From: Lumnitzera littorea
Lineage: Eukaryota > Streptophyta > Magnoliopsida > Myrtales > Combretaceae
DNA length: 64,000 bases
NCBI GenBank assembly: GCA_024138015.1
Contig: JAMXBB010000004.1
Coordinates: 109,846,193-109,910,192, forward strand
Direction of reading: 5' to 3'
In this document: piece by piece, positions 44,215-58,400 of the stretch
Position numbering within the stretch: the stretch's first letter is position 1
How the letters are laid out: every line of letters starts with the position of its first letter
Program-made: the position numbers and the translations under genes
Notes under the pieces: model-generated
The model's database searches: none
Told to the model about the DNA's origin: nothing
The model's input: the letters and a program-made list of their open reading frames with translations, nothing else

Positions 44215-47200
44215 TGTTACGCTCTGAAGAGCTAGAACCACAACGGCCTTACTGTATGAACCATCATAAGATAAAAACCAACCTCACAGCTACTATCGTT
44301 GGCTTAATTTACACCAAGCAAACTTGACTCAGCCACTTTAAAGTGTCCAATTCTTTACCTGTTTATTGTAAACTCGTGGTGTAAGCTTGGAAGATATTTG
44401 TAAAACTCAATTTTGTAATTGAGGGTTTTCAAAAGATTTGAGTTCGAGAAGTGATACATAGGAAAATATTTAAAAATTACAAGTATTTAAAAAGTTACAT
44501 TTGTGAGGAAAACAGTAACAAATAAAAAATAAAGGTTACAAAAGTCCACAGGTTGATAAAAGCAATAATATGTTAGTAATGAACTAAAGGGCTATACTAG
44601 GAGACCTTTGTAGTTTCCTTAAAAGTTAGTAAAACTGACGTGTAGAACACATGTTAGCCAATTCTTCACCATCTTCACTTCCGAATCCTGTATCCAATCT
44701 TTTAGGTTTAGATAGGGTGCTTGAAGTCTATTTTGAACTTACAAGTTTATTATAGGAGAATGAGCGACAATTTGCTCAATAAGTAGAATAGAGACAAAAG
44801 CATGTATTTGGCATGAATACAATTAGGATTTTTAACCATGTTAGTTAAATGCGATGCATGTGTAAGTAGATGCTATTGCACGATATTATTCGGTTTATCA
44901 TTAGATTGGTGAAATTGTGTTAGCTCTAATCCGAGTTGAGGATTTTGATGCCACTTGTAAATCGAAACCAAACTGGGGTTTGTGCAATAGAGAATACCTT
45001 TTGCTTGAGACTTCCTTCAAACTACAGCCTCTAACCTTGCTACGACTTCTTCTCTTGTCACTTAGTTTGACTAAGAGTAGAGAAATGGCCATTTTAGCTA
45101 TCTTCATCGAAGGGGTTCGTATTTGGCTCGAGAATTTTAATAATTAACCTTAGTGGGTTGCGATGTATGTCAGGTTAGAAGTTAAGTCAAATTTCATTAA
45201 TTTAGTTTATAGGGTAATCACCAATTTAGACAATCTAAGCAAAATAAAGTACATAGAACAATCACAACATGGAGTTTAGCACTCACAACAATAGCAATAG
45301 TCAAGCACATGTGTAGCACATGTACAAACAACTACATTACAATTACAAGCTAAAAGCATACTAAAACCTTTAAGTATTTTAAAGTACTCCAAAATGCTGT
45401 AAAGCATTAATTCCACTTCCTTGGACATTGATGCTCATTCTCTTAGTGCATCGCTCTCGTCTTCCTCTATTATCCCTAGTATTTTAGCTTAGATCGCTAC
45501 TTAGCAAGTTTTTGACTTAGGTTTTGATTATAGTGAATTCTTAGAGATTGTAAGCAAGCAACTTTCTGATCTAAACAATCTACTATTCCATTCTCAACCA
45601 TCTTCAAACATCCAGTCACTCGTACATTTAGCTTCTTCCATCAAATGACTTTCTAACCGAGTTTCTAACTTATGTTCTTACCTAGCTTTGTGGTATAGGT
45701 TATTATCTAAGAAGGTTTCGACTATGTCTTAGCTCTAATAAAGGTATAGAATTTATATATAAATCCCTTATTGACCTACTGTCGAACTCTTAGTGTGATC
45801 AAGGATATTTTATACCAGTTTATATTTTGACCTAGTTTTTGACCCATAGTCTTAAATTAGATTTTTATTTAGGAAGTTCCTGACTTACAACTTATCTCTA
45901 AAAATAGGATAGAGCTTAAATAAAAGTCACTTTGTGGTTCAAATCTAATTTTCCCAGTGTATTAAACATCTTTACACCGGATTACATTTTGACATAATTT
46001 ATGACCCTATTGCTATTAGTATATTTAATTACTTCATATATACTTCACTTACCCTACAATTCCAAGAGTCCAAAACGTACATATGTAGTAAATATTAACT
46101 AAGTACCATAACCATTTCTTCCCATTTTTCCTATATTATCCACTAATCCACAATTACATAAAACTTGAAGAATTAACCTTAAACTAACAATTATCCATTT
46201 TCACCTAAAAATCATCATTCCTAAACTCTTATTAAACTACTTTTAGCTATTTTATGTGAGAAAATTTAAGGTATACCTAAGGGTGTAAGTAAAACGAGCT
46301 TACTCACGAGCTACTTGAGTTCGGCTCAACATTGACTCAAATTTGACTCAGCTATAGTTGAGTCGAGCTTAAGCTCGAGCTACTCGAAAGAGCTGCTCAA
46401 GTAACTTTTCAAGTTGAGCTCGAGCTTTGTGATGCTTGGCTCGATAAACTTGCAAGCCTAATTAAACTCGAGTTGAGTTTAATTATTAGTTGAATTCGAG
46501 CCAAGTTTAAATATTATTATCGTTTTATTTAAATTTATAATATTTTTAAAGATTATCGAGCCTAAATGAGTTTAACTAAGTTGAGCTCGAGCTTATCAAG
46601 TTTCATTTCGAGTTAAACTCGAGTTTTATAAATTAAAACTTGATCGAGTTTGAGCTTCGAGTTTTTGCGTTTGAGTTTCGAGTTTTTGCATTCGAGTCAA
46701 GTTCGAGCTTAGCACTATATTGTCTTGACTGGACTTGTTTATAACCCTAGGTATATCATAGTTTTAGAAAAAATTCATCAAGCTCCTTTAGTAAAATACC
46801 TTGCCTAGCACATTATTTTCATGAAATTAAGTTTTTTCCTAAAATCTGATTACTCAATTTCTTTAATCCAACTAAATAACATCAAAATTCAATATTTTAG
46901 GAGTATAACCATAAAATTTTAGACCAAAACTACATTAATTGGTTTTTTAAAGCCAGATTAAAATTTTGTACATAAGATGTTTTTTTTAAGGACCTCATAT
47001 CTATACTCAAAGTTTTGAGACTATTGAAAATTTGAATTCCTCATGTAAAAATATATTGGGAAACCAAATTTCAAAATTTTTTATAAACATTTGCTATTTT
47101 TCCCAAAAGTTTTTATAAAAACAAGATATTTGGTGACTCATTAAAACTTAGAGCTCTAACCACCATGAGATAGAGGAGGCTTGTCTACGAACTTAGATGG

Positions 47201-47972
47201 TGGCTCCTCCTCCTTTGAGTGGTGGTCCAACCACGCTTCCAAGTGGTTGTCTTCTGTAGGAACCTACCAAAACCCTATTTCGTGCAGTAATTTTCCCAAT
47301 TTTGTTTTCTTCATTTTCTCTCTCTATTTTTCTTTCCCCAAAAATTTTTCCAATCTTACAATTGACTAAAACTTGTTTCAAATTTCAGTTGGTATTTTTA
47401 TATGATCATTTAGGGATTCATATAATTTTTCTTTCCAAACTTACAAGTGTAATCCTATAGCCTTAGGTGTCCTTACTATGTTTTTGCACTTTCTAAACTT
47501 CACTACAACACATTACCTATATTGCTACGTAAAGAGATGTTTCTTGATATCTCCTAATTTCTATAATTTTTTTCACATGTTTTATCTATTTATTTAATGA
47601 ATTTTACTTAATTTCAAGTATTTTCAATAATTAAAGATATATATTTATTTAATAACTATATTTGATGCATATACATATCTTTTATACATTATTTTGTATA
47701 CAATATTAATTATATTACTCCTATAATTTATCTCTAAGCATTTGTTAATTTTCGAAACCTAATTTGTGTGTTATAGATAATATAATAATAATATAGTAAA
47801 TTTTTACTATTTTAGCTATATTTTTAATATTTTATTATATTTTTAAATTATGATTTTATGAGAATCTTTGACTAATATTACAAAAGCTCTTATAAGTTTC
47901 TAGTTTATTCGGGTTACTTTCTCAAATGCTTTAAATCAACTATTGAACCTAATCATGTAACTGCGGTTCTCA
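44215..47972 (-). mobile_element. LTR copy B of the 3-kb family, carrying a MITE
   Basis: It starts TGTTACGCTC and ends GGTTCTCA. The segment 44860-45180 matches 11380-11700 in copy A closely, including a shared stretch around CTTCTCTTGTCACTTAGTT. Without the 472-bp MITE at 46278-46749 its length is about 3.28 kb, comparable with 3.03 kb for copy A. No gag or pol is attached and no clear target duplication was found, so a solo LTR is likely, with ends that are approximate. Short forward frames (for example 44917-45147) are not conserved proteins. Confidence 0.6.
46278..46749. mobile_element. hAT-like MITE inserted in LTR copy B
   Basis: It starts TAAGGGTGTAAGTAAAACGAG and ends as the reverse complement of TAGGGTTATAAACAAG. 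Flanks GGTATACC (46270-46277) and GGTATATC (46750-46757) are an 8-bp duplication with one mismatch, the size for hAT elements. The interior is full of CGAGCT, CTCGAG and GAGTTT words, forming many short dyads. It has no coding capacity. Confidence 0.8.
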
Positions 47973-50900
47973 TAATTATTGTTGTTCATTTTGTTTTTAT
48001 TATTTTGATTTAATGAATAAGAATATTTTAATACATGAACTATATTTTTTAATAGCCATGTTTGTCTATGTTTTGAGAGTTAGGAGTATCTTTCGATGTA
48101 TACTAGTATGAAACATACCCGTAAAATGGGTACATAAAATGCATGATGATAATATAATTCCATATAATAACTATTAAGTCATACCTTTATACATAAATTA
48201 ATTTTGCAATTTCAATAAGAAATATGAAAGTAATAATTCAATTTAATATGCTAATTAGTTGGAAAAAAAAAATTTAATATGCTATTTTAATTATACAATT
48301 TATTTCCTCTCTATTATTTATTGATTTTTTTTTTTATCATCAATTCTAATTGCATCGTTTGGATGAAAATTCTCTTTGAGTTCTCCTTCTCTATCATAAC
48401 TTGATTTCTTTATTCAAAATTTGATGCATCCTTTTATTGAGATGCTTCAAAACTTTGCTTTTAACTTTGTGATTGATTATTATATACTAAAATGTAAAAA
48501 TGATTACAAATGGATTATTATTTAGGCAAAAATAAAACAATAGATAGGTTATGAGTACATATAAACAAATTTTAAGATTATTGCAATAATAAAAAATGAA
48601 AATATATAAATTCTAGAAATTATGTAATTATTACCCTAAAAAGTTCCAAAATTGTGAAAATCTATCACAGGACAGTGAAGTTGAAAATCATAATATGATT
48701 ATAAAAGGAAGTTTCAAAGTTATGGAAAGCTGTCATTTTATATGATAAAGTGGGAAAAAGATATTATCATTAATTAAATTACAATAAAATTTGATTACTT
48801 TATACATTGTAGTTTATTTAAATATCTTCAAAATAAGGATTTTTTAGTATATACAACTATACATGCATTTCATTCCACTTCATATATGCTCAAACCTAAT
48901 AAGTCACTATAATCGAACCATAATGCTGTCATTGTTACCAAACAAAAGATTCAAAATTCAATATTTTTTCAATTTCATATCATTACAATTCAAAATGCAT
49001 TCAGGAATAGTTTTAGTGATTCAACTTTAGACAAATGAATAATAATAATTTTTCATTGATTGGCTATCATTATCATGGATTATAAATTGCAAATAACATA
49101 GTATTTAAACATATTTAAAATGTAAAAAGATATATGAATTGGATAAAAACGTATAAAGAAATTATTTAAACAACTAATATCTCAAAAACGAACAACCCAT
49201 CATCATGATTTGCAAACAAGAAAATTACTCTAATATACTTTTAAGAAAATAGAAACAATCAATATTCAATAATTATTTAGAGGCAATTAACATTATTATC
49301 ATAGAATATGCAAAATGACTTGCATTTAATTAAATTCAACTTGATAATGTTTTATTACATTATTTACCAATTTGAGATCTTAGAATGAAATATCATTAAG
49401 ATATTAAAGATCTTTACTTCCTAAATATTTATTAGAAAATTTTATGGTAATATTATGTTATCTAATTTCATGGTAATATTATGTTATCGTAACGATTTTA
49501 GTAAATCATACTTATTAATAATAAAAACAAAACTTTCAATATTTTTTATTTTACTAATCATGATATGATTTACTAAAATTTGATAAAAATAAAGCCATTT
49601 ATAAATTTTATATTTCCGTTCATTGCATAATATATTGAACTCATGTGTGATTATTATGATGTTATAATAACAAGGCATTATCATAGAAAAACCCATATGT
49701 CTTTATTCCATTTTCCATCCCTTCCTCTATCACTCATACCTTATTAATATGAATATTAGTTGAGTGCTCATAAGATCTCCTTAATCTCGCTACAATATTA
49801 GTCCTCATATTTATCAATTTTTAAAATAATAATCTATAATATTAAAGCAACATCAATATTCTTTTACTAAAATCTAAATTGTGAGGTACTATTTCATTTA
49901 AGAACCTAAAAATGTAAGTTTTATGAATTGTTTATGTATTCCATTTTATATCTCTTTCTATAACCCTTATTTATACTTGATAAATATCAAATTTAGTTGT
50001 ACATTTATAAAAGCCCCTCAATAATCATCATAATATATCTAAAAATTTCAATAGGTATCAATTATATTTAATATGGTGAATAAATGAAATATGGGTGATT
50101 AGGTATATAGTAGGTAGGTTATGAGGCTATTCCAATACCTCACCTCTTAGGTACATGTTCTTAATTTTTTGGAACCCTTTATTAACTTGGAATCACCTTG
50201 AAATATGTATTATGTAAAACCTACCAAGTATAGGATACCTTATGCAACTTGTAACCTAAACTTTTCTCCTTATAATTTTCAAGTTTATATGAAATCAAAA
50301 AGTAATATACATGTGATATCGCAACTTTTTTATATGTAAAACTCATAAGGTCTATAACAAAATCTATAAAATTTTAAAAAATAATTTTTCTACCTTTATT
50401 ACTTTTTATTATTTTGAGTTTATATGATCTTACTACTTAATAAATAAGAAAGAACACGAGGAAGAGATGAAAAATGTAAGGTTGAGGAGTAACATGAAGA
50501 AGAACAAGGGAAAAAAAATGAAAAATGTAAAGTGAGAGAAGCACATTTAAAGTTACTAACTTATAGTCTTAGGTTCCTTTTTTTTTTTTCTTTTTTTTCA
50601 TTCCCTTCCTTTTCCTCTTTCTATCAAAACATTTATTGGTTGAAAAATATAACATTACCGGTTATTAATATTATTTTATAATTTTTATAGGATTGATACA
50701 AGTGCCTTGGAACTTATAACCTTATACCTTAGAGTACAAGTTTCACAATATGTACAAAATAGGAAGATCTTGTATTTATACTCTATCTTGTGGAAGTAGA
50801 TTTTAAAAAATTTATACTTAAAACCTACAATATGATCTTTATTATTCACTCCTAAAATGAATTATGTGTTTTCAATAATATATATTCTTATCTTATTGCG

Positions 50901-51727
50901 CATTGATTTCTTTTTATTACCTAGATTCCAAAATCTAAACATCCTAAAATTGTTTTTACATTGTATTTTTCATCTTTTCCTTTATCCCTCATTTATAATT
51001 TATTAATATCTATTTCATTTTATGCTTACGAGAGCCCTGGTACCTCATATTTACATAACGTCTCTATAAAATAATAATTATATATAAACCATCATCAATG
51101 TTTCATCCGTTTGATGTTGTTATGTTTGCACACGTATAACCCGATACAACGTTTGCCCTTTAAAGATTTCAGAACTCCATTGAAAGGAAAGATCACCATT
51201 CCAAATTTTAATTAATTAAAAAGTTCAAATGAATAGAATAACAACCTATATAAACTGTTAAGCTGCAATAAGCCTCTAGAAATCATGTTGATGAAATAAA
51301 AGAAGAATGGAAAGAGTCCCAACGAAGAAATTCCGCGATGGATTAGCTAAAAAGTTTGCTGTTTTGTTGGTCTTTCTATGGATATGCGCATAAGTAGCTA
51401 CTCTACAATTAACAAATCGCTACGAATTAGATTCCATTTTGAGCAACAACTTCCAAGAGATCGAAATACCAATATTGAGTCCGATTCTCCTTCACCTCCT
51501 ACATACTGAAAATGCTTACAAAGCTGTAAACCCTATTTGAATCGCCCATTCCTTTGTTTTTCAACCGTCAATTTTGGGCCATATATTTCCCAAAAGCAAT
51601 CAAATAATATTACCTTGTTATCGCCAATTTAGTTATTTCGAGAAAAACATTAATCAATTTTCTCCGTATATTCATTTTACCAGAGTTCCATTTATTTGAC
51701 GTAAGGAATTCACTTAAAGAAAAGGCG
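47973..51727. other. Very AT-rich intergenic DNA
   Basis: No gene, RNA gene or clear element is seen. The last 200 bases (51545-51727) form the likely promoter of the LEA_2-type gene; no strong TATA box stands out. Confidence 0.5.
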
Positions 51728-52551
51728 ATGCCGCGAGGTTGGAATTATACAAGTAATCATCCCATTGTTGTTGTTGTTGTTTTATATTTCTATCTAACAT
51801 TAGAAAGAATGCTGATTATTTGTTCTTCGTCACACAATTTTTAGGATCTCCAGCGACTGTGGTACCTTTGGAAACTATTTCAGAGAACGGTTGCGATGAT
51901 ACAGCTATTGTAGAACGAAGGCCGACAAGAAGCATTGGAATATGGGAATGTATGAAGGCATGTGCAAGTCGTGACGCAATAGATTGTTGTCTCATAGCCC
52001 TACTAATCCTATTGATTTTGTTCGGTGTGTTCGTATTACGGGATTTTCTCAGACCAGAAACCCTTAGGGTTCCTGGTAAACCATGCGTATACATCAATTC
52101 GTTTGAAGTAGTTACTCCCTTAAACGTCACTTATGCAAAACTTCCTTCTTCCAAATTCAATTCCTCTACACTTTCGGGCTCATGGAGCACATCATTCAGG
52201 TTTTGCAACCGGGATCATTTAGATATCACTTATAAGGACAATATTAGTGTCGAAATACTTTATGAAGATGCTTCATTTGGCATCACGACCATCCCAATTA
52301 CTGATATCCATCAAGGTAGTAGCCAACTTTACACCGACATGATGACTGTAAGGATTGATGCCAATTCGGTGCCTCTTGAAGACTTAGAAGCTTATAAGCT
52401 TACCCAAGATTTGAACGACAGAACTACCCACTATCGAATGGAGGTTGTGATTTATGTTCTTGTCAAATCGAATTCATTGTTCCATGAAAAATTGACGCTA
52501 TATTATAACGTTTTCAATGCTAGTGAAGTTGCAACTTGGTGTCAATGGTAG
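51728..52551 (+). CDS. NDR1/HIN1-like (LEA_2 domain) membrane protein, two exons
   Basis: Exon 1 is 51728-51752 (ATG, eight codons and one base); exon 2 is 51845-52551, ending in TAG. The 92-base intron starts GTAATC, ends TTTTTAG and contains CTAAC as a branch-like site; removing it keeps the frame. Without exon 1 the long frame has no ATG before codon 46, which supports the model. The 243-residue product has a cytosolic N-terminus of about 56 residues, a Cys pair before the membrane (DCCLIALLILLILFGVFVL, about 55-73), then a LEA_2-type beta domain with PCVYINSFEVV, FRFCNRDHLDITYKDNISV, and YRMEVVIYVLVKS. Four N-glycosylation sequons (102, 114, 141, 233) lie on the outer side. Relatives are plasma-membrane proteins linked to defence or abiotic stress. 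The exact family member is not recognised. Confidence 0.85.
51753..51844 (+). other. Predicted intron of the LEA_2-type gene
   Basis: GT-AG ends, T-rich, 92 bases, with in-frame TAA at 51754 that would block read-through. Confidence 0.7.
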
Positions 52552-55223
52552 GCAAGAGTTGGTATTTTTTTTTTGTTTCCTAACATGATTTTCTTTTGTC
52601 CATGACATATATGCTATTTTGAACATCAATCGCTTAGAAAGGTGATGATTTTTATCGCAATTATTGAAGAATGAGTATATATTTGTTCGTAGCAAGAGTA
52701 ATGGCTTTTTGTTCTTTTCTTTCTTTTTTCCCATTGTTTTTACTAATGCCGTCATATCCGAATTGATTCATATAATTGAACCTAGTTTGACCTAATCCTT
52801 CCATATAATCGATTCAGTCTATCAATAGTCTAACCTCTAATTTAATTCGGTTTATTCCTTTAATCCTTTACCCTCTTATATGTTCAGATCAACTATTTAA
52901 ATTGGATTTAATCACATTGATTTTATTTTATAATGGTTTCGTTAAATAAGAACCATGAAGCTTGTCCATCAACTTGGTCAATGGTATGTTTTCCAAATAA
53001 ACCCAAGTTAAAATCTCAATTGTTTTATCAGAGTTGGTTAGTTATCACTATTAAGCATTGACTTGTCATCAATTTTCATGTTTCTAGACAGGTAAGATGT
53101 ACTAGAAGCCCTAAGTTTCTATACTCAACTCCTTATATTTCAAATTTAAGTACTTAAGGCTACAAAATTATCATGCATTCAAAATTTGGATGGCAATGTA
53201 GCACTATGTGTATTTAAAACCTTTTTTGTGATGTGAGCACAGATGTGGTATGTGATATGAAAAAAATTCAATATTGTAATATGCAACTAATTATTTAGCA
53301 ATAAAAAAAACAGATAAAAAAAAGAAAAAATTATTTAAAAAAATGATAAAAAGACATTTGATCAAAGGGTAGACATCACATAAAAAAATGTTCAATTTTT
53401 CTTATATGAGGTGATGATCAGTGACCCATCACCTATGGATTAGTGCTACCAACCCCATATAAATGGTATCACTGCCCTCCTTCCTAATTGAGTCAAGCAA
53501 CTCATAAATCCACTCGATCAAACTTGGCAATCCCATTGCCATATGTATGATATTCTGAGTTATCATTCTTCCGTTTAGCTATATTTTAATCATTTCTTTC
53601 TAGAGGATCATAGCTCCCTTTATTTAGTTAGGAAACTAGACAAATATCCTAGGAGTTTATACCACCACATATTTTCTTATGGCTTCTTCTAGAAGCCACC
53701 AACGACCAATCTTGAACCATATGAAAAGGGCACTATAGTCTTGCATTTGTATAAGTTAAGAAAAATTGTAAAAGACCAATCTAGATGTTGTATATAAAAT
53801 CTTCTTTCTAGTTGTCATTATCCATCAAAGCTAGCTTCTTAATATTCCTGATTAGGTACTGTGCGTAATCTTATCATTACTTTCGAAATCGCTCCATTAA
53901 AATTTTATCATAACCATTGAATTTTAATAGTCAAATCCAATCCAACTATTTCCTGTATAAAACCGTGATTATTGGTTCGTCAAATTCAGGACCTACTTTT
54001 TGGCATAAGGTTTAAGAAATATAATTAAAAACAACTTTAATAACGCTAAAGAATATCCATACTCTGTTAAAGTCAAAGTTGGCTAAATTTAAAGCTAATA
54101 TAAAAAAAAAAAAAATTGGAAGGCGTTATATTAGATGCAATCCATTTCCTAGATTTTAAATTTCCAATTTTGAGGCTTATTAATATGGTGTTGAAATCGT
54201 TTCTCCAAAAGGTTGACTCCTTCACACCATTATTTAAAGTATTTGAAGTTTTCACTTTAGCTTCCTCAGATGCTTAAAATACTTTTATTGGTTTTAGAAA
54301 CAACCAACCTAACAAGTAATTGTTATTAGCTCCTAATTCCATCTCTTGTCCCAATCAAGCAAATTGAGAGGCTTCCATCAAGCTACCAAACATTGGTAAT
54401 CGTTTTCACTTAACAGACAGACATTAGCGGTTGGAATATGACATGAAACCTCAATCATCAATTTCTCCAAAGGTCGGTCTCTCCACTTCCTAACACCCCC
54501 ATGATGCTGAGGGTAGGGCGGCAGATGGTAGTAGGTCAGTGTTGCCCCCCTTAAAGAAAGGTATAGTAGATTTAGGTAAATTCCACTATCCTCAAAAGAA
54601 AATAAACATGTTGGAGTTGGTCAATAATATATTAATATGGTGAACTATACAAAGTTCTAAATTACATTACCAAAACAATATATGACATAAAGTTCTACTT
54701 TATACTGCTTGGTGCAACCAACCATGTGTGGGTAAAGCTCTTAATATCCCTATATCGAAAAATTTTGTGGTGTCCCAAGTCCATTTTTAAGGTTGGTGGC
54801 GCAATTTTTTTGCTGTAATTTGTGAGTATTTTTACAAAATATTGATCATAGTTATTAAAAACAAAAGAAAAATTAAGAACTACAAACTTTAAAATATAAA
54901 TATCTCTTCATTCTACGATAAGAGGGCAGAGTTATAGGTAGCAAGGTAGGGAAGCGATCAGGAACTATCTTCGGTAAGGAATAAGGGAATTGGATTATGG
55001 ACCATGCAAGTGAGGAATTTTTCATATATACTTTGTTTGGTTTTTGTTGTGAAATCATTGAATAAATTACTGACATGCATTAGGTGCCAAAATAATAATA
55101 ATAACTATTATATTACGAGATTGTAAGCGCAATACTTGCTGTTTTAGAGCGAAATCACAAGATAAGCATAATTAAAAGATATCGAGCATTTTTATCTTTT
55201 TGCAATAGGATTGAGAACTTATA
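52552..55223. other. Intergenic DNA after the LEA_2-type gene
   Basis: The first 200 bases are probably 3' untranslated. No other gene is seen. 52780-52960 has repeated GGTT/AACC-type words and may be a decayed repeat. Confidence 0.5.
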
Positions 55224-55447
55224 TGTCATGTTTGCTACGCGAGAATGGTCTGGAGCGAAATGGAATAAAATCAATTGGAATTTAATGGAATAAAATGAAG
55301 ATTAAAATAAATAATTTTGATTAATTATAATTAATGAGGGGAAAGAAGCGCAATCGAATTCTTTCTTAAAACCTTTTCTTGTGGGGAAAACAAATAAAAT
55401 CTAGAATTATGATACAATTAGTATATTTCTATATACCAAATATCGCG
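55224..55447. mobile_element. MITE-like element, copy 1
   Basis: Left end TGTCATGTTTGCTACGCG and right end (reverse complement CGCGATATTTGGTATATAG) form a weak inverted repeat. TTATA occurs on both sides (55219-55223 and 55448-55452). The interior has GGAATGGAAT-like words also found in copy 2 at 60401. Confidence 0.45.
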
Positions 55448-55452
55448 TTATA

Positions 55453-58400
55453 AATTTACTAATTTTATAACAAAATTATGTCATTCATAGGGGAATTATA
55501 TACTCAATAAATTCTTGCAAGGTCTAGTTGAGGTGGGGCTTGGCGCTGAGCTTATGAACATTTATATACGATTCTGGGATATATTAATACTCTTATGAAC
55601 AATTATTTAAATATACGAATGGGAACACAATTACAAATCTGGTGGATTTCTATAAGCGAAAATCACAAGTACAATTACAAGATAGAAAAAAGCACAATTA
55701 GGGTCCCACAAGAAAAAATTATTAGATATCATGTGCTTTTGCAAAAGTCTGTTAACATTTATGAATTTGATTCAATTTAATATTTTATAAGAACAAATTT
55801 CATAGCAACATAAAATTGTTACTATGAAATTTTTAAACAATAAGAAGATAAAAAATTGAAAAAATAAATAAGAAATCGCAATTAGAGTCGTTGGCTATCT
55901 AGTATTTTGGCTAATCATGGTGCCAATCCACCACCATAATGGGTCACACCACCTACCAATTAGTAGGTCACTGTTTGGCTAGTCAAATCATCAATAAGAA
56001 TGTAATGGCTCACAGTCCATTAATTGATGGAGGTTGGTGTTTGCCTTTAACACTTAGCTATAAGTTAGGATCGCGTTATTATACTATATTATAGTTTTAT
56101 ATTTAAACGAATTCATATTAAGAAAGTCTTAATTCATGATACGATTCGTTTATTAATTATGTATAAAAACTTAAATTTATAACTTAATCGATTTAATAAA
56201 TGTGTCTTATGTTTAAGTTGAATTCGTTTATCAATTAAAAAACAATTAAATTTATAAAATATTTATAGATTTAAAGAGAAAAAAGTAATAATAATATTTA
56301 AATTTTATAAAGGCAAATGACATAATATCTTCATACTTAATAAAAGACAATTTAAACAAAAGTTTTAGTAAAGTAAAATCTTACAAAATATAGAAAATAA
56401 AAAAATTCAAATTAAATAACATTACTAAATTAAGTGAAACCATGCATTAAATAGGCATTAGTATTATTAGTAGTATTGATTTCCAAAGTTAGCACATTGT
56501 TGGTTAGATTTTCAAAGGAGTAAGTCAAAGAATTGTCATAAGAGTTCATAACTTTTTACTAATTTAAATTATGATTTAGTAAGGAGAATATATAACATTG
56601 CTAAATTAAGTAGAATAATGACTTAAATGGATATTAATATCACTATCAGTGTTAATTTCCAAATTTATCAAATTTTTTTTCGAATTTTCTAGGAAGATAA
56701 TTAAAGAATCTATATATAAGTTTTTAATTTTCTACCCATTTAAAGTACGATGCAATAAAAAGAATATATAACTATAAATAATGAATTATATTCCTTTAAT
56801 TGAGATTTCTAACTTAAAAAGAAATTATTTATGTAATAAAATGCAAATACGAAAATATATATAATGTAACTTGTGTTCGGATTTAGGAGCTTAATCCAAA
56901 CCTAAATACAAATATAACTATCTTTAAACTGATCTAATCCATTTGTATCTTGTGTTGATACTTTTCATACACTAACTAATTAAATTGTTTAGTGTCATGT
57001 TTAGATTTGTCATGTTTGGATCTTAATTTGCAATTCTACTGTGAGCGTGACGTAGTGGTTTATTGACCTCACTAGGAAGAAAATAAGATTATTGGTGAAT
57101 GAGTAGTTTTGATTTGGCATCATACTTTTTTTCTTTTTCTTTTTCTTTTTTTTTTTAAATTTAAGGACTGGTTGACGATCCACAATGTTAAGTAGATTGC
57201 CGTCAGCCTTTTCTATTTATCAACCTACCGATAGTTATTTTTCTCCATTGTCGATCTTCTGAAGATTGTCATTCTTCGTTGTAGGTTGCGTCCCAGATAA
57301 CAACCAAAAGGAGGGATGGTGAATTTGTCGCATTAGAATGAGCCTAAAACTTTTGCAAAATCCCCACTGTTAAAATTAGCGAAAACACTTGGACTATCAA
57401 AGTTTATGCTTGAATGCTTTTGGAATTACTTGTATCTTCATAGTGAAAACAACACGCAAGTAATAAATAATTAGTAAGATAGAAGAGATAATTATAAGAG
57501 AAATCGGGTCTAGATATATAAAGGTCAACTTCTACTATCATTACTACTAGCTCAACCACTAGGAATCCACTATTACGTTTCAACATCAAGTACAAGGAGG
57601 TTTTGCAAACAGGACAACTCTTAAAATATCACAAGTAGCTCTGGCAAAAAATATATATATATATCACATGTAGAAACTTTATTCCCTACATCCTTCATCG
57701 TTCTCTTGAATATTTCCAATTCTCCATAGTTTAACTCTTAACAAACTTGTTGGTAGAGCTCAAATTTCCAATTACAACAAAAATCTCATCACAACAGAAA
57801 TCTCTCCACACAAGGGATACTTGAAATGAAAAATACATACAACACAATAAATAGTAAAAAAAATTCTCTATGAGCTCTTGGTAGTAAACGATCAAGAGAG
57901 CCTCAAATCTCTCAACAATTTTCTTAGTAAATTTCAGACGCATGTATTTTTCTTCTTTAACTTGGTCTTCAATTTATGGAGGGTCGAGCTCATTTAAACA
58001 AAGATGGATCCTTCTTATTCCAACGGTAAAATTATGATGCTCCAATAGTTTTAGAAAAATAGAGATTAATTTTGATAGCTAGGAAAGTTTGCATAAAGAA
58101 AAAATTTTATTTAAAAGATCTTTCTTTAATAAAAGGTCGTAATAGCAGCGAGCAAAACCAACTTTCTTTATAATGAAAAATGATTTCAAAGATGATAAAA
58201 TATGCCAGCTGAGGATTTTCTTCTTTAAAAGATATTTTAAGAACTTCAACTTTCTGATTAGTAATTTTACCCATTATAAGCATTAGCTAGCCGTGATACG
58301 GTTTTCATATTTTCGAAAACTTTATTCTATATTTGACATCACATTGTTTAATAAAATATATTAGACTAAATTAATGAAGTCGAGAATTTTATTAGTAACC

